Positions 29,601-37,055 are shown, numbered from the stretch's first letter. The stretch: DNA of 64,000 bases from Apopatocola sp963618015 (GCA_963618015.1 CAVEQS010000009.1:3639-67638), one strand, 5' to 3'. Numbers and translations: made by a program. The notes: generated by a model from the sequence alone, not told the origin.

Positions 29601-30124
29601 TGCTTGAGGAGGCCGTACTCGAGGAAAAGGGCGAAAAGCCGCCCGTGCGCACCGAGTGCGCCGCCGATCTCTCCGTTACGGCGAACATCCCGGAAAAGTA
29701 TGTCCCCAGCGCCGAGCAGCGCATGGATCTTTACCGCCGCATCGCGCTCATCCGCACCGAGGCGGATGCCGACGATCTCACCGACGAGCTCATCGACCGC
29801 TTCGGCGACCCGCCGGGCGCCGTCAACGCGCTCATCCACGTGGCGCTTCTGCGCGGCGAGGCCGGGCGCGCCGGTATCTCGGACATCTCCCAGAAGGGGA
29901 ACATGCTCTATTTCAAGGTAGAGAATTTCGACATGGAGACCCTCTCCGCGCTCTATGCGCAGAAGGAGTTCAAAGGCCGCGTCAAGCTCGAAGCCGGACG
30001 CGAACCGCGCCTGGGGCTGAAGCTCAAGCCCGGCGCCAAGCCCATACCGGAAGCCCGCGCGCTCATCGCCGCGTGGCACAAACTGCAAAAACCGGCGGCG
30101 GAGCCCGCCGCGGAAAAGGAGTAA
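26606..30124 (+). CDS. mfd: Transcription-repair coupling factor
   Basis: A 1172-residue Mfd. It displaces stalled RNA polymerase and recruits UvrA. The UvrB-like N-terminal part has FSRRGGILDIFSPGAERPVR. The RNA polymerase-interaction domain has VGDLVVHEHHGIGRFAGI. The RecG-like translocase has Walker A CGDVGYGKTEVAMRAA, Walker B VDEEQRFG, SATPIPRTLNMALSG and GRVGRSARRASAYLLYR. The C-terminal UvrA-masking domain is present. ATG 26606 gives the usual length and family N-terminus; the frame is open further upstream through the repeat. The foldase gene follows 5 nt after the stop. Confidence 0.97.
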   Translation: MDAIIKAIGKTPSLATLPLRVEEGYLPALLTQSGGAMRALGAAMLRRETDRPIFVLCTDDSNAGTLAADLEALLGESVVQLTGRDLALRDIEVVSRQEEQRRLRALDALYAGASVAVCTVSGLLQRTLPPDILENAAFTLRVGEGEGPEALEPRLLACGYRRSDMVEGPGQFSRRGGILDIFSPGAERPVRAEFWGDEIDSMGFFDTDTQRRTENVESFRVLPACEALVDPNRAESIAKALLSRAARAERREQGELARRLRRDAERVSSGAPLPWSDRYLPELYSEYSTALDFIAPDAIFYIDAPNRCAEKAKDIADSLADDLKILREGAFPVVDTGDYLLPWKDACEKIADFAVVMADAFSAGRYPLSPRSVLDTNVRQLPSYGGSAETALADVQRYLENGFRVVVFASDERRADVLASMLERNGIPPLRGFPNGALPPEGRATVAVGALSAGLEAPEAHLAVLTDTQIAAGALRSRKRKRAMADREKLGSCADLSVGDLVVHEHHGIGRFAGIFKLPVDGVEKDYIKICYAGSDSLYVPATQLDLVSKYIGGGEDRPVKLSRMGGAEWKKTTTRAKAAAKELAAELTKLYAARARTPGFAFSPDSPWQTEFEESFGYAETDDQLRCIQEIKDDMEKAVPMDRLLCGDVGYGKTEVAMRAAMKCILDGKQCAILVPTTVLARQHYQTAMRRFFGYPVEIALLSRYSTPSQKKDILKKTLAGSIDLLIGTHSLLQKSVAFRDLGLLIVDEEQRFGVTHKEKLKEMSKGVDVLTLSATPIPRTLNMALSGLRSMSTIEEPPRDRQPVQTFVMEQDEKAVCDAIRRELLRGGQVYYLHNRVENIEHVALRLQKQLGGGVSVGVAHGKMDEEQLSRVMDDMVEGKIQVLVCTTIIETGIDIPNVNTLIVEDADRLGLAQLHQLRGRVGRSARRASAYLLYRPSKALTEIAEKRLTAIREFAEFNAGFQIAMRDLEIRGAGNLLGAEQSGHMMDVGYDMYLKLLEEAVLEEKGEKPPVRTECAADLSVTANIPEKYVPSAEQRMDLYRRIALIRTEADADDLTDELIDRFGDPPGAVNALIHVALLRGEAGRAGISDISQKGNMLYFKVENFDMETLSALYAQKEFKGRVKLEAGREPRLGLKLKPGAKPIPEARALIAAWHKLQKPAAEPAAEKE

Positions 30125-30129
30125 AATCT

Positions 30130-31638
30130 ATGAACGCAAAGAAACTGCTCGCCCTGCTGATGAGTCTTGTGCTGCTGCTCGGCGCGCTGGGCATCCCGGC
30201 GCTTGCCGCCGACGAGAAGACCGCCTCCCCCGAAGCGACCGGCACGCCCACCGAGGGCGTCACAGACAGCGCTTCCGACGACGCGAACGCCGCCGTCAAT
30301 GAGATGCAGGAAAAGTATGCGCAGATCGAAGCCCAGCTTGACGCGGCGGGCAAGAAGTACGACGGCTCCGCCGTCGTCGCCACCGTGAACGGCACGGAAG
30401 TCACCTGGACGCTCTGCTACTATCTCATCGGCAGCCTGACGAGCCAGTACATCAACTACACCGTGTCGATCCCCGACTTTTCCACCGACATGGGCGACGG
30501 CGTCACGCTTCAGGACGCGATGCGCGAGGCGGTCGAAGCGCGGATGAAGTATTATACCGTCGCGACCGCCGAAGCGGAAAAGCGCGGCCTGACCGACACG
30601 GTGAACGCCGAGGTCGAGGAGCAGTGGCAGAGTGTGGTAGAGAGCTTCGGCGGCGTGGATGCGTTGATGGAGGCCATCGAAAATGCATATCTCGATGAGC
30701 CGACCTACCGGCAGCTCCTTGCGACCAACGCCGCGTTCAACGCCATCATGGTGGATTCCTACGGCACCGCGGGCGAGAAGCTCACGGACGAGGAAGTCCT
30801 CTCCTGGGCGAACGACAACAATTACCTCCGCTGCAAGCACATCCTCTTCCTCACGCAGAACGACGACGGCACCGACAAGACCGACGAGGAGAAGGCGGAG
30901 ATCCGCAAGGAGGCCGAGGCGACGCTCAAGGAGCTGCGCGCGCTGGAGGGCGACCGCGAGGCGATGATGGAGCGCTTTGATGCTCTCATGGCGGAAGCCG
31001 ACGACCCCGGCATGACAACGTTCCCGGACGGCTATACCTTTACGGAAAACCAGATGGTGCAGGAGTTTGAGGACGGCACCCGTGCGCTCGAAGAGTACGC
31101 GATTTCCGACATTGTGGAGTCGAGCTACGGCTACCACATCATTCTCCGCCTGCCGCTCGATCCCGACGGCAAGACCCTCTCGCAGGATTCCGGCACGGGC
31201 GATTATATGACGCTGCGCACCGACGCCGCCAACGAGCTCTTCAACGCCATGCTCATCGACTGGATCGAGAACGCCACGGTCGAGTGGAAGGACGATTTCG
31301 GCTCGCTGGACTATAACGAACTCTTCGCCGTGCCGGAGGACGGAACGGCGGACGATACCGCTGCGCCGGAGAGCACGGGCTCCTCCCGCGTGTGGATGTA
31401 TATCGCCATCGCGGCGATCGTTGTTGTCATCGCACTTGCGGCGGTGCTGCTCGGCAATAAGAAGAAGTCTGCCGCGCCGGAAGTGACGGAAACCGCCGGG
31501 ACCGCGGAAGAAACTCCCGCCGAAGAGCCGGAAAAGACGGAAGAGCCGGAGACCGCGCCGGAGGAAGCTCCCGCCGAAACCGAGAAAGCCGAAGAGCCGG
31601 AGGCGGAACCGGAGACGAAAAAGGAAGAGGACGAATGA
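30130..31638 (+). CDS. PrsA/SurA-like peptidyl-prolyl isomerase with C-terminal membrane anchor
   Basis: A 502-residue exported foldase. Signal peptide: KKLLALLMSLVLLLGALGIPALAA. A SurA-N-like helical domain surrounds VVATVNGTEVTWTLCYYLI, and a parvulin domain (about 235-360) has CKHILFLTQND and SSYGYHIILRL. Unusually, a membrane helix (VWMYIAIAAIVVVIALAAVLLG, about 422-443) precedes KKK and a tail of about 55 residues rich in E, P, A and T. Most PrsA proteins are lipoproteins, and no lipobox Cys is seen here. It shares a transcript with mfd and overlaps the next gene by ATGA. Confidence 0.82.
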   Translation: MNAKKLLALLMSLVLLLGALGIPALAADEKTASPEATGTPTEGVTDSASDDANAAVNEMQEKYAQIEAQLDAAGKKYDGSAVVATVNGTEVTWTLCYYLIGSLTSQYINYTVSIPDFSTDMGDGVTLQDAMREAVEARMKYYTVATAEAEKRGLTDTVNAEVEEQWQSVVESFGGVDALMEAIENAYLDEPTYRQLLATNAAFNAIMVDSYGTAGEKLTDEEVLSWANDNNYLRCKHILFLTQNDDGTDKTDEEKAEIRKEAEATLKELRALEGDREAMMERFDALMAEADDPGMTTFPDGYTFTENQMVQEFEDGTRALEEYAISDIVESSYGYHIILRLPLDPDGKTLSQDSGTGDYMTLRTDAANELFNAMLIDWIENATVEWKDDFGSLDYNELFAVPEDGTADDTAAPESTGSSRVWMYIAIAAIVVVIALAAVLLGNKKKSAAPEVTETAGTAEETPAEEPEKTEEPETAPEEAPAETEKAEEPEAEPETKKEEDE

Positions 31639-32213
31639 TCCTCTTCCATTACTCCGTGGATTCCTACACGGACTCGCCCAGTCTCACGAACGACTTTGCC
31701 GGGCATTATAAATACGCCGAGCCGTTCCTGCTCGCACTCGAGCGGGGGCGGCAGGTGTTCGATGCGGTGTTTTATTCCGCAATGTACGCCTCCCGTGATC
31801 TCGTTGATCTTGGGCTGCGCAAAAACGAGAATTACCGCAAGGACGCCGTCGAGGGCATTTTTGAATATGTCCGCCGGACGGAATTCGGCGGCGTACCGGT
31901 GAGCCGCCTGCACTGCGTGTACTACTGCGCTTCCCTGGAAGAGGCGCGGAAGTATGCCTATGACGATGCGCTCGCCGACGGCGGCTTCGCAAAGGAGCAG
32001 GTAAAGCTCCTCACCGTGGAAACGGAGGAGAGCCGCGCCTACGCCTACGATCAGCAGTTTTATAACGCCGCCAAGGAAGAGATCGACAAAAACAACATCG
32101 ACGCGGTGTTCGCCCTCGCGCGGAAATACTTTGCGCTCGAGCGCACCGAAAGCCCCCTTATCGAGATCCTCGCCGACGGCGACAACCGCGTGCTGAAGGT
32201 TGAGACATACTAA
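31635..32213 (+). CDS. DUF2441-like protein of unknown function
   Basis: A 192-residue soluble protein starting ILFHYSVDSYTDSPS, with EGIFEYVRRTEFGGVPVSRL and CVYYCASLEEARKYA in the middle. The layout resembles the DUF2441 family, but only weakly by eye. There is no signal peptide or metal motif. Its ATG overlaps the stop of the foldase gene (ATGA), so the two are co-translated; no functional link is known. A repeat copy follows its stop. Confidence 0.5.
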   Translation: MILFHYSVDSYTDSPSLTNDFAGHYKYAEPFLLALERGRQVFDAVFYSAMYASRDLVDLGLRKNENYRKDAVEGIFEYVRRTEFGGVPVSRLHCVYYCASLEEARKYAYDDALADGGFAKEQVKLLTVETEESRAYAYDQQFYNAAKEEIDKNNIDAVFALARKYFALERTESPLIEILADGDNRVLKVETY

Positions 32214-32217
32214 CTAA

Positions 32218-32345
32218 AAAAGCCTCCCTTGTGTAAAGGGAGGTGGCGCGGCGCAAAGCGCCGTGACGGAGGGATTGTCTTTCTCCGGAAACTACAATCC
32301 CCCAGTCAGCTTTGCGGCTGACAGCCCCCTTTACACAAGGGGGCC
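32218..32345. repeat. Dispersed bipartite hairpin repeat, copy 8 (B + A-inverted)
   Basis: CCTCCCTTGTGTAAAGGGAGGTG, hairpin CGGCGC-aaa-GCGCCG, GACGGAGGGATTG, spacer, CAATCCCCCAGTCAGC...GCTGACAGCCCCC and end hairpin with GTGTAA-type loop. Same arrangement as copy 6. It lies between convergent genes. Confidence 0.9.
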
Positions 32346-32353
32346 ATTGACTT

Positions 32354-32397
32354 GAAAAAGCAGCCTCCTGTGAACATCGTGTCACGGGAGGCTGCTT
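32354..32397 (-). terminator. Terminator of the Xre-type regulator gene
   Basis: On the minus strand, AAGCAGCCTCCCGTGACA, loop, TTCACAGGAGGCTGC, then TTTTT. The hairpin overlaps the regulator's stop codon. Confidence 0.75.
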
Positions 32398-32704
32398 ATT
32401 CATTCATCTTTTTCATAATGCCGAGGATGTACTCCATCGACTTGGCGTCCAGCCGCTTTGCTTCCCGGATGAGTTCCCGCAGAGCTGCGGGGTCGGCGTT
32501 CTCTTCATCGAAAAATTCCTTTGGCGTGACGCCCAAATACTCGCAGATATAGAAGAAGGACTGCATGGCGGGCAGAGATTTTTTGTTTTCGATGTTGTTG
32601 ATATAGTTGTTCGCCTGCCCCAGCGACAGAGACATATCCCGCGCCGATACGCCTTTCTTTGCGCGCAGCTGCGCGATCCGCTCCGGGACAAAATCTTCGT
32701 ACAT
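32396..32704 (-). CDS. Xre-family transcriptional regulator
   Basis: A 102-residue protein with an N-terminal helix-turn-helix (about 8-65): RIAQLRAKKGVSARDMSLSL, recognition helix region GQANNYINNIENKKSLPAM, then FFYICEYLGVTPKEFFD. A short helical C-terminal part follows. ATG 32704 is chosen because GAGGAGG lies 8 nt upstream; an earlier ATG (32728) lacks a site. It diverges from the SLOG gene; a TACAAT/ATTGTA dyad just upstream (32724-32737) could be its operator. Confidence 0.88.
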   Translation of the reverse strand: MYEDFVPERIAQLRAKKGVSARDMSLSLGQANNYINNIENKKSLPAMQSFFYICEYLGVTPKEFFDEENADPAALRELIREAKRLDAKSMEYILGIMKKMNE

Positions 32705-32723
32705 CCGCTTCGCCTCCTCGTAA

Positions 32724-32737
32724 TACAATAGATTGTA
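32724..32737. promoter_or_regulatory. Candidate operator dyad upstream of the Xre gene
   Basis: TACAAT-ag-ATTGTA, a 6 bp perfect dyad 20 nt before the regulator start. A role in autoregulation is a guess based on position. Confidence 0.3.
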
Positions 32738-32782
32738 CTTTACGAGAGCGCTTAAACCGATAGAACAAAAGGGGCGTTTTTA

Positions 32783-32811
32783 TTGACGTAAAGACATTAA
32801 CCTATTACAAT
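32783..32811 (+). promoter_or_regulatory. Sigma-A promoter of the SLOG gene
   Basis: TTGACG (32783-32788), 17 bp spacer, TACAAT (32806-32811). A GATAG/CTATC dyad lies between it and the ATG at 32860. Confidence 0.6.
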
Positions 32812-32859
32812 GAAATAAACGATAGATTAAAACTATCTTTCCGCGAGGGGGACGTTTCT

Positions 32860-33369
32860 ATGCGGGGAAAAAAGTGCTGTGTTACCGGGCATCGCGATAT
32901 CCCGTCGGATTGCATTGACTATGTAAAGACGTCTTTGGAACAGGAGATCGACTGTGCGATCAACGACGGCTTTTCCTGCTTTATCTCCGGCTTTGCGGAT
33001 GGAGCCGACCTGCTGTTTGCGGAGATCGTTGCGGATCGGATCGCAAAGTATCCGGCGCTTCGGATGATCGCAGCCATTCCGTACCGGAAGCGCCTGGATA
33101 AACTGAAAAAATCGGAGCATACAAAAGCACTGCTTGATCGTTGTGCTGAAATCTATGTTGCCGCGGAAGAATATCATCCCGGTGTTTTTGCCAAGCGGAA
33201 CCGCTATATGGTCGAGTGTTCGGAGCGGGTGATCGCCGTCTATGACGGCCGTGAGAAGGGCGGTACCGCCGGGACGATTCAACTGGCGCACACCATGAAA
33301 AAGGAACTGCGGCAAATAAAAACAGCTCCCTCTGACGAGGGAGCTGGCAGCGGCATTGCCGCTGACTGA
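32860..33369 (+). CDS. SLOG-family protein (YpsA/YspA, DUF1273-like) with repeat-derived C-terminus
   Basis: A 169-residue Rossmann-like protein: CCVTGHRDIP at the N-terminus, ISGFADGADLLFAEIVADRI, and VIAVYDGREKGGTAGTIQLA near the end, all typical of the YspA/DprA-like SLOG fold, which binds nucleotide-derived ligands. The last 15 or so residues (after KTAP, rich in G, A, S) and the TGA stop are encoded by a dispersed repeat half-unit that begins at 33323. Ribosome site GAGGGGG precedes ATG 32860. Function in this setting is unknown. Confidence 0.82.
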   Translation: MRGKKCCVTGHRDIPSDCIDYVKTSLEQEIDCAINDGFSCFISGFADGADLLFAEIVADRIAKYPALRMIAAIPYRKRLDKLKKSEHTKALLDRCAEIYVAAEEYHPGVFAKRNRYMVECSERVIAVYDGREKGGTAGTIQLAHTMKKELRQIKTAPSDEGAGSGIAAD

Positions 33370-33376
33370 GGGAGAG
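33323..33376. repeat. Half-element of the dispersed repeat family (A only), copy 9
   Basis: AGCTCCCTC-tgac-GAGGGAGCT, then hairpin CAGCGGC-att-GCCGCTG and ACTGAGGGAG. Only the A half is present. It overlaps the 3' end of the SLOG gene and provides its stop codon. Confidence 0.8.
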
Positions 33377-33391
33377 AAAACTGAGGCAACT

Positions 33392-33781
33392 TTACAATTG
33401 CGCAGCGCCCTGCGCCTCGTGCTTTGCGAGATGACGCTTGATGGCCTGGAACGTCTCGTCGCTGATGTAGTGCTCCACGCGGCAGGCGTCCTCGGCGGCG
33501 GTCTCCTCGTTCACGCCGAGCATGGTGAACATCTTCGTGAGACAGGTGTGGCGCTCAAAAATGTACTGCGCGCGCGCCTTGCCCGTTTCCGTGAGCGTGA
33601 TGGCGCCGAACTTGTCCACCGTGATGAGCTCCTGCTTTTTCAAAATGCCGATCGCCCGGCTGACCGAGGGCTTCGAGTAGCCAATGTATTCGCTCACGTC
33701 GATCGAGCGCACGACCGGCAGCGACTTGCTCAGCCGATATATGGTTTCGAGGTACATTTCCCCGGATTCCTGCATGACCAT
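33392..33781 (-). CDS. DtxR/MntR-family metal-dependent repressor
   Basis: A 129-residue regulator. The N-terminal winged helix has EMYLETIYRLSK and recognition helix region GYSKPSVSRAIGILKKQ. The metal-binding/dimerisation domain has RHTCLTKMFTMLGV, ETAAEDACRVEHYIS and a final AIKRHL. No SH3 domain is present, as in MntR-type members. GGAG lies 8 nt before ATG 33781. It is divergent from the feo operon, whose promoter has GTTAG/CTAAC dyads, so it is most likely the Fe(II)-dependent repressor of feo. Confidence 0.92.
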   Translation of the reverse strand: MVMQESGEMYLETIYRLSKSLPVVRSIDVSEYIGYSKPSVSRAIGILKKQELITVDKFGAITLTETGKARAQYIFERHTCLTKMFTMLGVNEETAAEDACRVEHYISDETFQAIKRHLAKHEAQGAAQL

Positions 33782-33926
33782 GAAAAAAACTCCGTTTCGT
33801 TGGATGATTATTTATTACCATATCACAATCAATTTCAAAAAACAAGCGAAATTCCACCTTCGTGCCGTGTCGGCCCCGGTCGTTTTGTGCCGAATATACA
33901 AAGATGAAAAAACAGTGAATTCCCTC

Positions 33927-33955
33927 TTGACAAGTTAGTCCGGGGTAACTATTAT
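33927..33955 (+). promoter_or_regulatory. feo operon promoter
   Basis: TTGACA (33927-33932), 17 bp spacer, TATTAT (33950-33955). The spacer contains the dyad AGTTAGTCCGGGGTAACT (33933-33950), so a bound repressor would block polymerase directly. Confidence 0.8.
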
Positions 33956-34015
33956 ATAAGGCGGTTAGCGAGAACTAACCGCTTATTTTTGCGCATATGT
34001 TAGCGTGAGCTAACA
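33933..34015. promoter_or_regulatory. Three DtxR-type operator dyads at the feo promoter
   Basis: Dyads: AGTTAGTCCGGGGTAACT at 33933-33950; GCGGTTAG-n6-CTAACCGC at 33961-33982; and TGTTAGCGTGAGCTAACA at 33998-34015. All share TTAG/CTAA half-sites like DtxR/IdeR boxes. They cover the promoter spacer, the start region and the leader. The middle one is followed by TTATTTTT, so it could also behave as a weak terminator. Confidence 0.7.
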
Positions 34016-34034
34016 TTTGGGAGGAGGATGCGGC

Positions 34035-34247
34035 ATGATGCCGTTGGTACTGGCGAGTGTCGGAGAACCGCAGATCGTAAAGCGCATCGGCGGAAATCCG
34101 GAGACGAAGCGCCATCTCGAAGATCTTGGCTTCACGGTCGGCGGCGAGGTCTGCATCGTGAGCACGCTGGGCGGAAACGTGATCGTGAAGGTCAAAGAGT
34201 CCCGCGTGGCCGTCAGCGATGAGCTGGCGCGCAAGATCATGGTCTGA
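34035..34247 (+). CDS. feoA: FeoA-domain protein (first copy)
   Basis: A 70-residue FeoA/SH3-like protein: KRIGGNPETKRHLEDLGFTVGGEVCIV and GNVIVKVKESRVAVSDELARKI. FeoA proteins assist FeoB in ferrous iron uptake. ATG 34035 is supported by GGAGGAGG (34020-34027). It is the first gene of the operon feoA-feoA-feoB-Cys-rich-HMA. It differs clearly from the second copy, so the two may have separate roles or form a heteromer. Confidence 0.9.
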   Translation: MMPLVLASVGEPQIVKRIGGNPETKRHLEDLGFTVGGEVCIVSTLGGNVIVKVKESRVAVSDELARKIMV

Positions 34248-34286
34248 TTTGGAAAGAAAAGAAAATAATAATAAGGAGGCAATGGC

Positions 34287-34508
34287 ATGAAAACTCTGCG
34301 CGAAGTGCCGGTCGGCTCGACCGTCAAGGTCGTGAAGCTCCATGGCGAGGGTGCGGTGAAGCGCCGCATCATGGACATGGGCATCACGAGAGGCACCCAG
34401 GTCTTTGTTCGCAAGGTAGCGCCCCTCGGCGACCCCATCGAAGTCACCGTCCGCAATTACGAGCTTTCGATCCGCAAGGCGGACGCTGAGATGATCGAGG
34501 TCGAGTAA
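34287..34508 (+). CDS. feoA: FeoA-domain protein (second copy)
   Basis: A 73-residue FeoA protein: LREVPVGSTVKVVKLHGEGA, KRRIMDMGITRGTQVFVRKV and DPIEVTVRNYELSIRKADAEMIEV. This copy is the more typical FeoA. AAGGAGG-type ribosome site lies at 34273-34279. It lies 39 nt after the first feoA and about 95 nt before feoB; that second gap holds another operator-like dyad. Confidence 0.93.
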   Translation: MKTLREVPVGSTVKVVKLHGEGAVKRRIMDMGITRGTQVFVRKVAPLGDPIEVTVRNYELSIRKADAEMIEVE

Positions 34509-34546
34509 AAAACTTTTCGGGGAGAGCCCCCCAATTTTTTCGAGCA

Positions 34547-34568
34547 GCGGTTAGCGAGAGCAAACCGC
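34547..34568. promoter_or_regulatory. Fourth GTTAG-type dyad, before feoB
   Basis: Differs by only a few bases in its loop-proximal half from the dyad at 33961-33982: GCGGTTAGCGAGA then CAAACCGC. It lies 37 nt before feoB, inside the operon. It may be an internal operator or a duplicated segment. Confidence 0.55.
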
Positions 34569-34604
34569 AGAAAAGCTTTTTGAGAGCAGAAAGGAAGCGT
34601 GAAA

Positions 34605-37010
34605 ATGGATTTGCGCATCGCCCTTGCGGGCAACCCGAACAGCGGCAAAACCACCCTGTTCAACGCTCTGACCGGCTCCAACCAGTTCGTCGGCAACTGG
34701 CCGGGCGTCACGGTCGAGAAAAAGGAAGGCAAGCTCAAAGGTCATGAAGGTGTCATCATCACCGACCTTCCGGGCATTTATTCTCTGTCCCCCTACACGC
34801 TGGAGGAAGTCGTAGCGAGAAATTACCTCATCGGCACGCGCCCCGATGCCATTTTGAACATCATCGACGGCACGAACCTGGAGCGTAACCTCTACCTCAC
34901 CACCCAGCTCACCGAGCTCGGCATCCCCGTGGTGCTGGCGGTGAACATGATGGACGTCGTCCGCAAGAACGGCGACAAGATCGACGTTGCGGAGCTGTCC
35001 CGTCAGCTCGGCTGCCCGGTCGTGGAGATCTCCGCGCTGAAGGGCGACGGCGTCAAGGAAGCCGCCGAGACCGCCATCAAAGCCGCAAAGGGCGGCAAGA
35101 CCATCCCGATGCACAAGTTCTCCGGCCCGGTCGAGCACGCCATTGCCCACATCGAAGAGGCTGCCGTGCACACCATGCCCGAAGAGCAGCAGCGCTGGTA
35201 CGCCGTCAAGGTGTTCGAGCGCGACGATAAGGTCCTCGAATCCCTGAACATCCCGGCCGACGTCAAGGCTCACATCGAGCAGGACATCGAAGCCGCCGAG
35301 AAGGAACTCGACGACGACGCCGAGAGCATCATCACCAACGAGCGTTACGTTTACATCGCCGAGGTCATCAAGGCCTGCTACAAGAAGAAAAACGCCGGCG
35401 CTCTCACCACCTCCGATAAGATCGATAAGATCGTCACGAACCGCTGGCTGGGTCTCCCGATCTTCGCGGTCGTGATGTTCCTCGTTTACTGGATCGCCAT
35501 GGTCGCCGTCGGCGCCCCCGCGACCGACTGGGCCAACGACGGCCTGTTCGGCGACGGCTGGCACCTGTTCGGCATCGGCTCTGCCGCATACGAAGAAGTC
35601 GCTGAGCAGTACGGCGACGCCTCCGCCATCGTGGACGGCTACGACGCTTACGTCGAAGAAAACGGCACCGCTCCCGAAGGCGAATTTACTTACGAAGTAG
35701 AAGACGAAGAGACCCTCGAGATCACCGAAGAGACCGCGACGCTCGCCGATTACGAAGAGGCTGTCGCCACGCTCGACGAGATCGGCGATGAGCCCGATCC
35801 GGCGGATTACGGTGTTTGGGTCCCCGGCATCCCCGTGCTGATCGGCAACGCTCTTGAGGCGGCCGGCGCGGCGGAATGGCTCAGCGGCCTGATCCTTGAC
35901 GGTATCGTCGCCGGTGTCGGCGCGGTGCTCGGCTTCGTGCCGCAGATGCTCGTCCTCTTCCTGCTCCTCGCGTTCCTCGAGGCCTGCGGCTACATGGCCC
36001 GTATCGCGTTCGTTCTTGACCGTGTGTTCCGCAAGTTCGGCCTTTCCGGTAAGTCCTTCATCCCGATGCTCATCGGCGTCGGCTGCGGCGTGCCGGGCGT
36101 CATGGCCTCGCGTACCATTGAAAATGAGCGCGACCGCCGTATGACGATCATGACCACCACGTTCATCCCCTGCGGCGCGAAGGTTCCGTTCATCGCCATG
36201 ATCGCCGGTGCGATCTTCGGCGGCAGCGCCTGGGTCTCCACCTCCGCGTACTTCATCGGCATGGCCGCCATCGTTATTTCCGGCATCATGCTCAAGAAGA
36301 CCAAGATGTTCGCCGGCGACCCCGCTCCGTTCGTCATGGAGCTGCCCGCCTACCACTGGCCGACTCTCGGCAACGTTCTCCGCAGCATGTGGGAGCGCGG
36401 CTGGAGCTTCATCAAGAAGGCCGGCACGATCATCCTGCTCTCCACCATCCTTGTCTGGTTCACCACGTACTTCGGCTGGGTTGACGGCCAGTTCCAGATG
36501 CTCTCCGAGGATCAGATCGACTACTCCATCCTCGCGGCCATCGGCGGCGCGATCTGCTGGATCTTTGCTCCTCTCGGCTGGGGCAACTGGCAGGCGACGG
36601 TCGCTTCCATCACCGGCCTCGTCGCCAAGGAGAACATCGTCGGCACGCTCGGCATTCTCTACGGCGCTGGCGAAGGCACCGTGTGGCAGCACATCGGCGC
36701 GGCGTTCACCGGCATCACCGGCTACTCGTTCCTCGTGTTCAACCTGCTGTGCGCTCCGTGCTTCGCGGCCATCGGCGCTATCAAGCGCGAGATGAACAAC
36801 GCCAAGTGGACGTGGTTCGCCATCGGCTACCAGTGCGTGTTCGCTTACGGCATCGCCCTGATGATCAACCAGTTCGGCGGCCTCTTCACCGGCAACGTCA
36901 ACGTTATCGGCCTGATCTTCGCGCTGCTCGTGCTTGCGTTCATCATCTACATGCTCTTCTTCAAGAAGTACACCGAGGCCACCCGCCTCAGCGACAAGGC
37001 TGTTAAGTAA
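34605..37010 (+). CDS. feoB: Ferrous iron transporter FeoB with a large acidic external insertion
   Basis: An 801-residue Fe(II) transporter. The N-terminal G domain has ALAGNPNSGKTTLFNALTG (G1), NWPGVTVEKKEG (G2 region), DLPGIYSLSPY (G3) and VNMMD (G4). A helical GDI domain and a polytopic membrane part with Gate motifs (GCGVPGVMASRTIENERD and KENIVGTLGILYGAG) follow. Between the first membrane helix and the rest lies an extra acidic segment (about 303-405, many E and D). ATG 34605 has AAGGAAG 7 nt upstream; GTG 34599 is too close. It is regulated with the operon by the dyads upstream. Confidence 0.95.
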   Translation: MDLRIALAGNPNSGKTTLFNALTGSNQFVGNWPGVTVEKKEGKLKGHEGVIITDLPGIYSLSPYTLEEVVARNYLIGTRPDAILNIIDGTNLERNLYLTTQLTELGIPVVLAVNMMDVVRKNGDKIDVAELSRQLGCPVVEISALKGDGVKEAAETAIKAAKGGKTIPMHKFSGPVEHAIAHIEEAAVHTMPEEQQRWYAVKVFERDDKVLESLNIPADVKAHIEQDIEAAEKELDDDAESIITNERYVYIAEVIKACYKKKNAGALTTSDKIDKIVTNRWLGLPIFAVVMFLVYWIAMVAVGAPATDWANDGLFGDGWHLFGIGSAAYEEVAEQYGDASAIVDGYDAYVEENGTAPEGEFTYEVEDEETLEITEETATLADYEEAVATLDEIGDEPDPADYGVWVPGIPVLIGNALEAAGAAEWLSGLILDGIVAGVGAVLGFVPQMLVLFLLLAFLEACGYMARIAFVLDRVFRKFGLSGKSFIPMLIGVGCGVPGVMASRTIENERDRRMTIMTTTFIPCGAKVPFIAMIAGAIFGGSAWVSTSAYFIGMAAIVISGIMLKKTKMFAGDPAPFVMELPAYHWPTLGNVLRSMWERGWSFIKKAGTIILLSTILVWFTTYFGWVDGQFQMLSEDQIDYSILAAIGGAICWIFAPLGWGNWQATVASITGLVAKENIVGTLGILYGAGEGTVWQHIGAAFTGITGYSFLVFNLLCAPCFAAIGAIKREMNNAKWTWFAIGYQCVFAYGIALMINQFGGLFTGNVNVIGLIFALLVLAFIIYMLFFKKYTEATRLSDKAVK

Positions 37011-37055
37011 TCTCTCCTCTCCAACAAGCAAATTCCTCAAAGGAGGTAAGGTTTC

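Noticed and set aside
33956..33990. Terminator before feoA
   Set aside because: The stem with a T-run resembles one, but its half-sites match three other dyads in the region, so an operator is the better reading.
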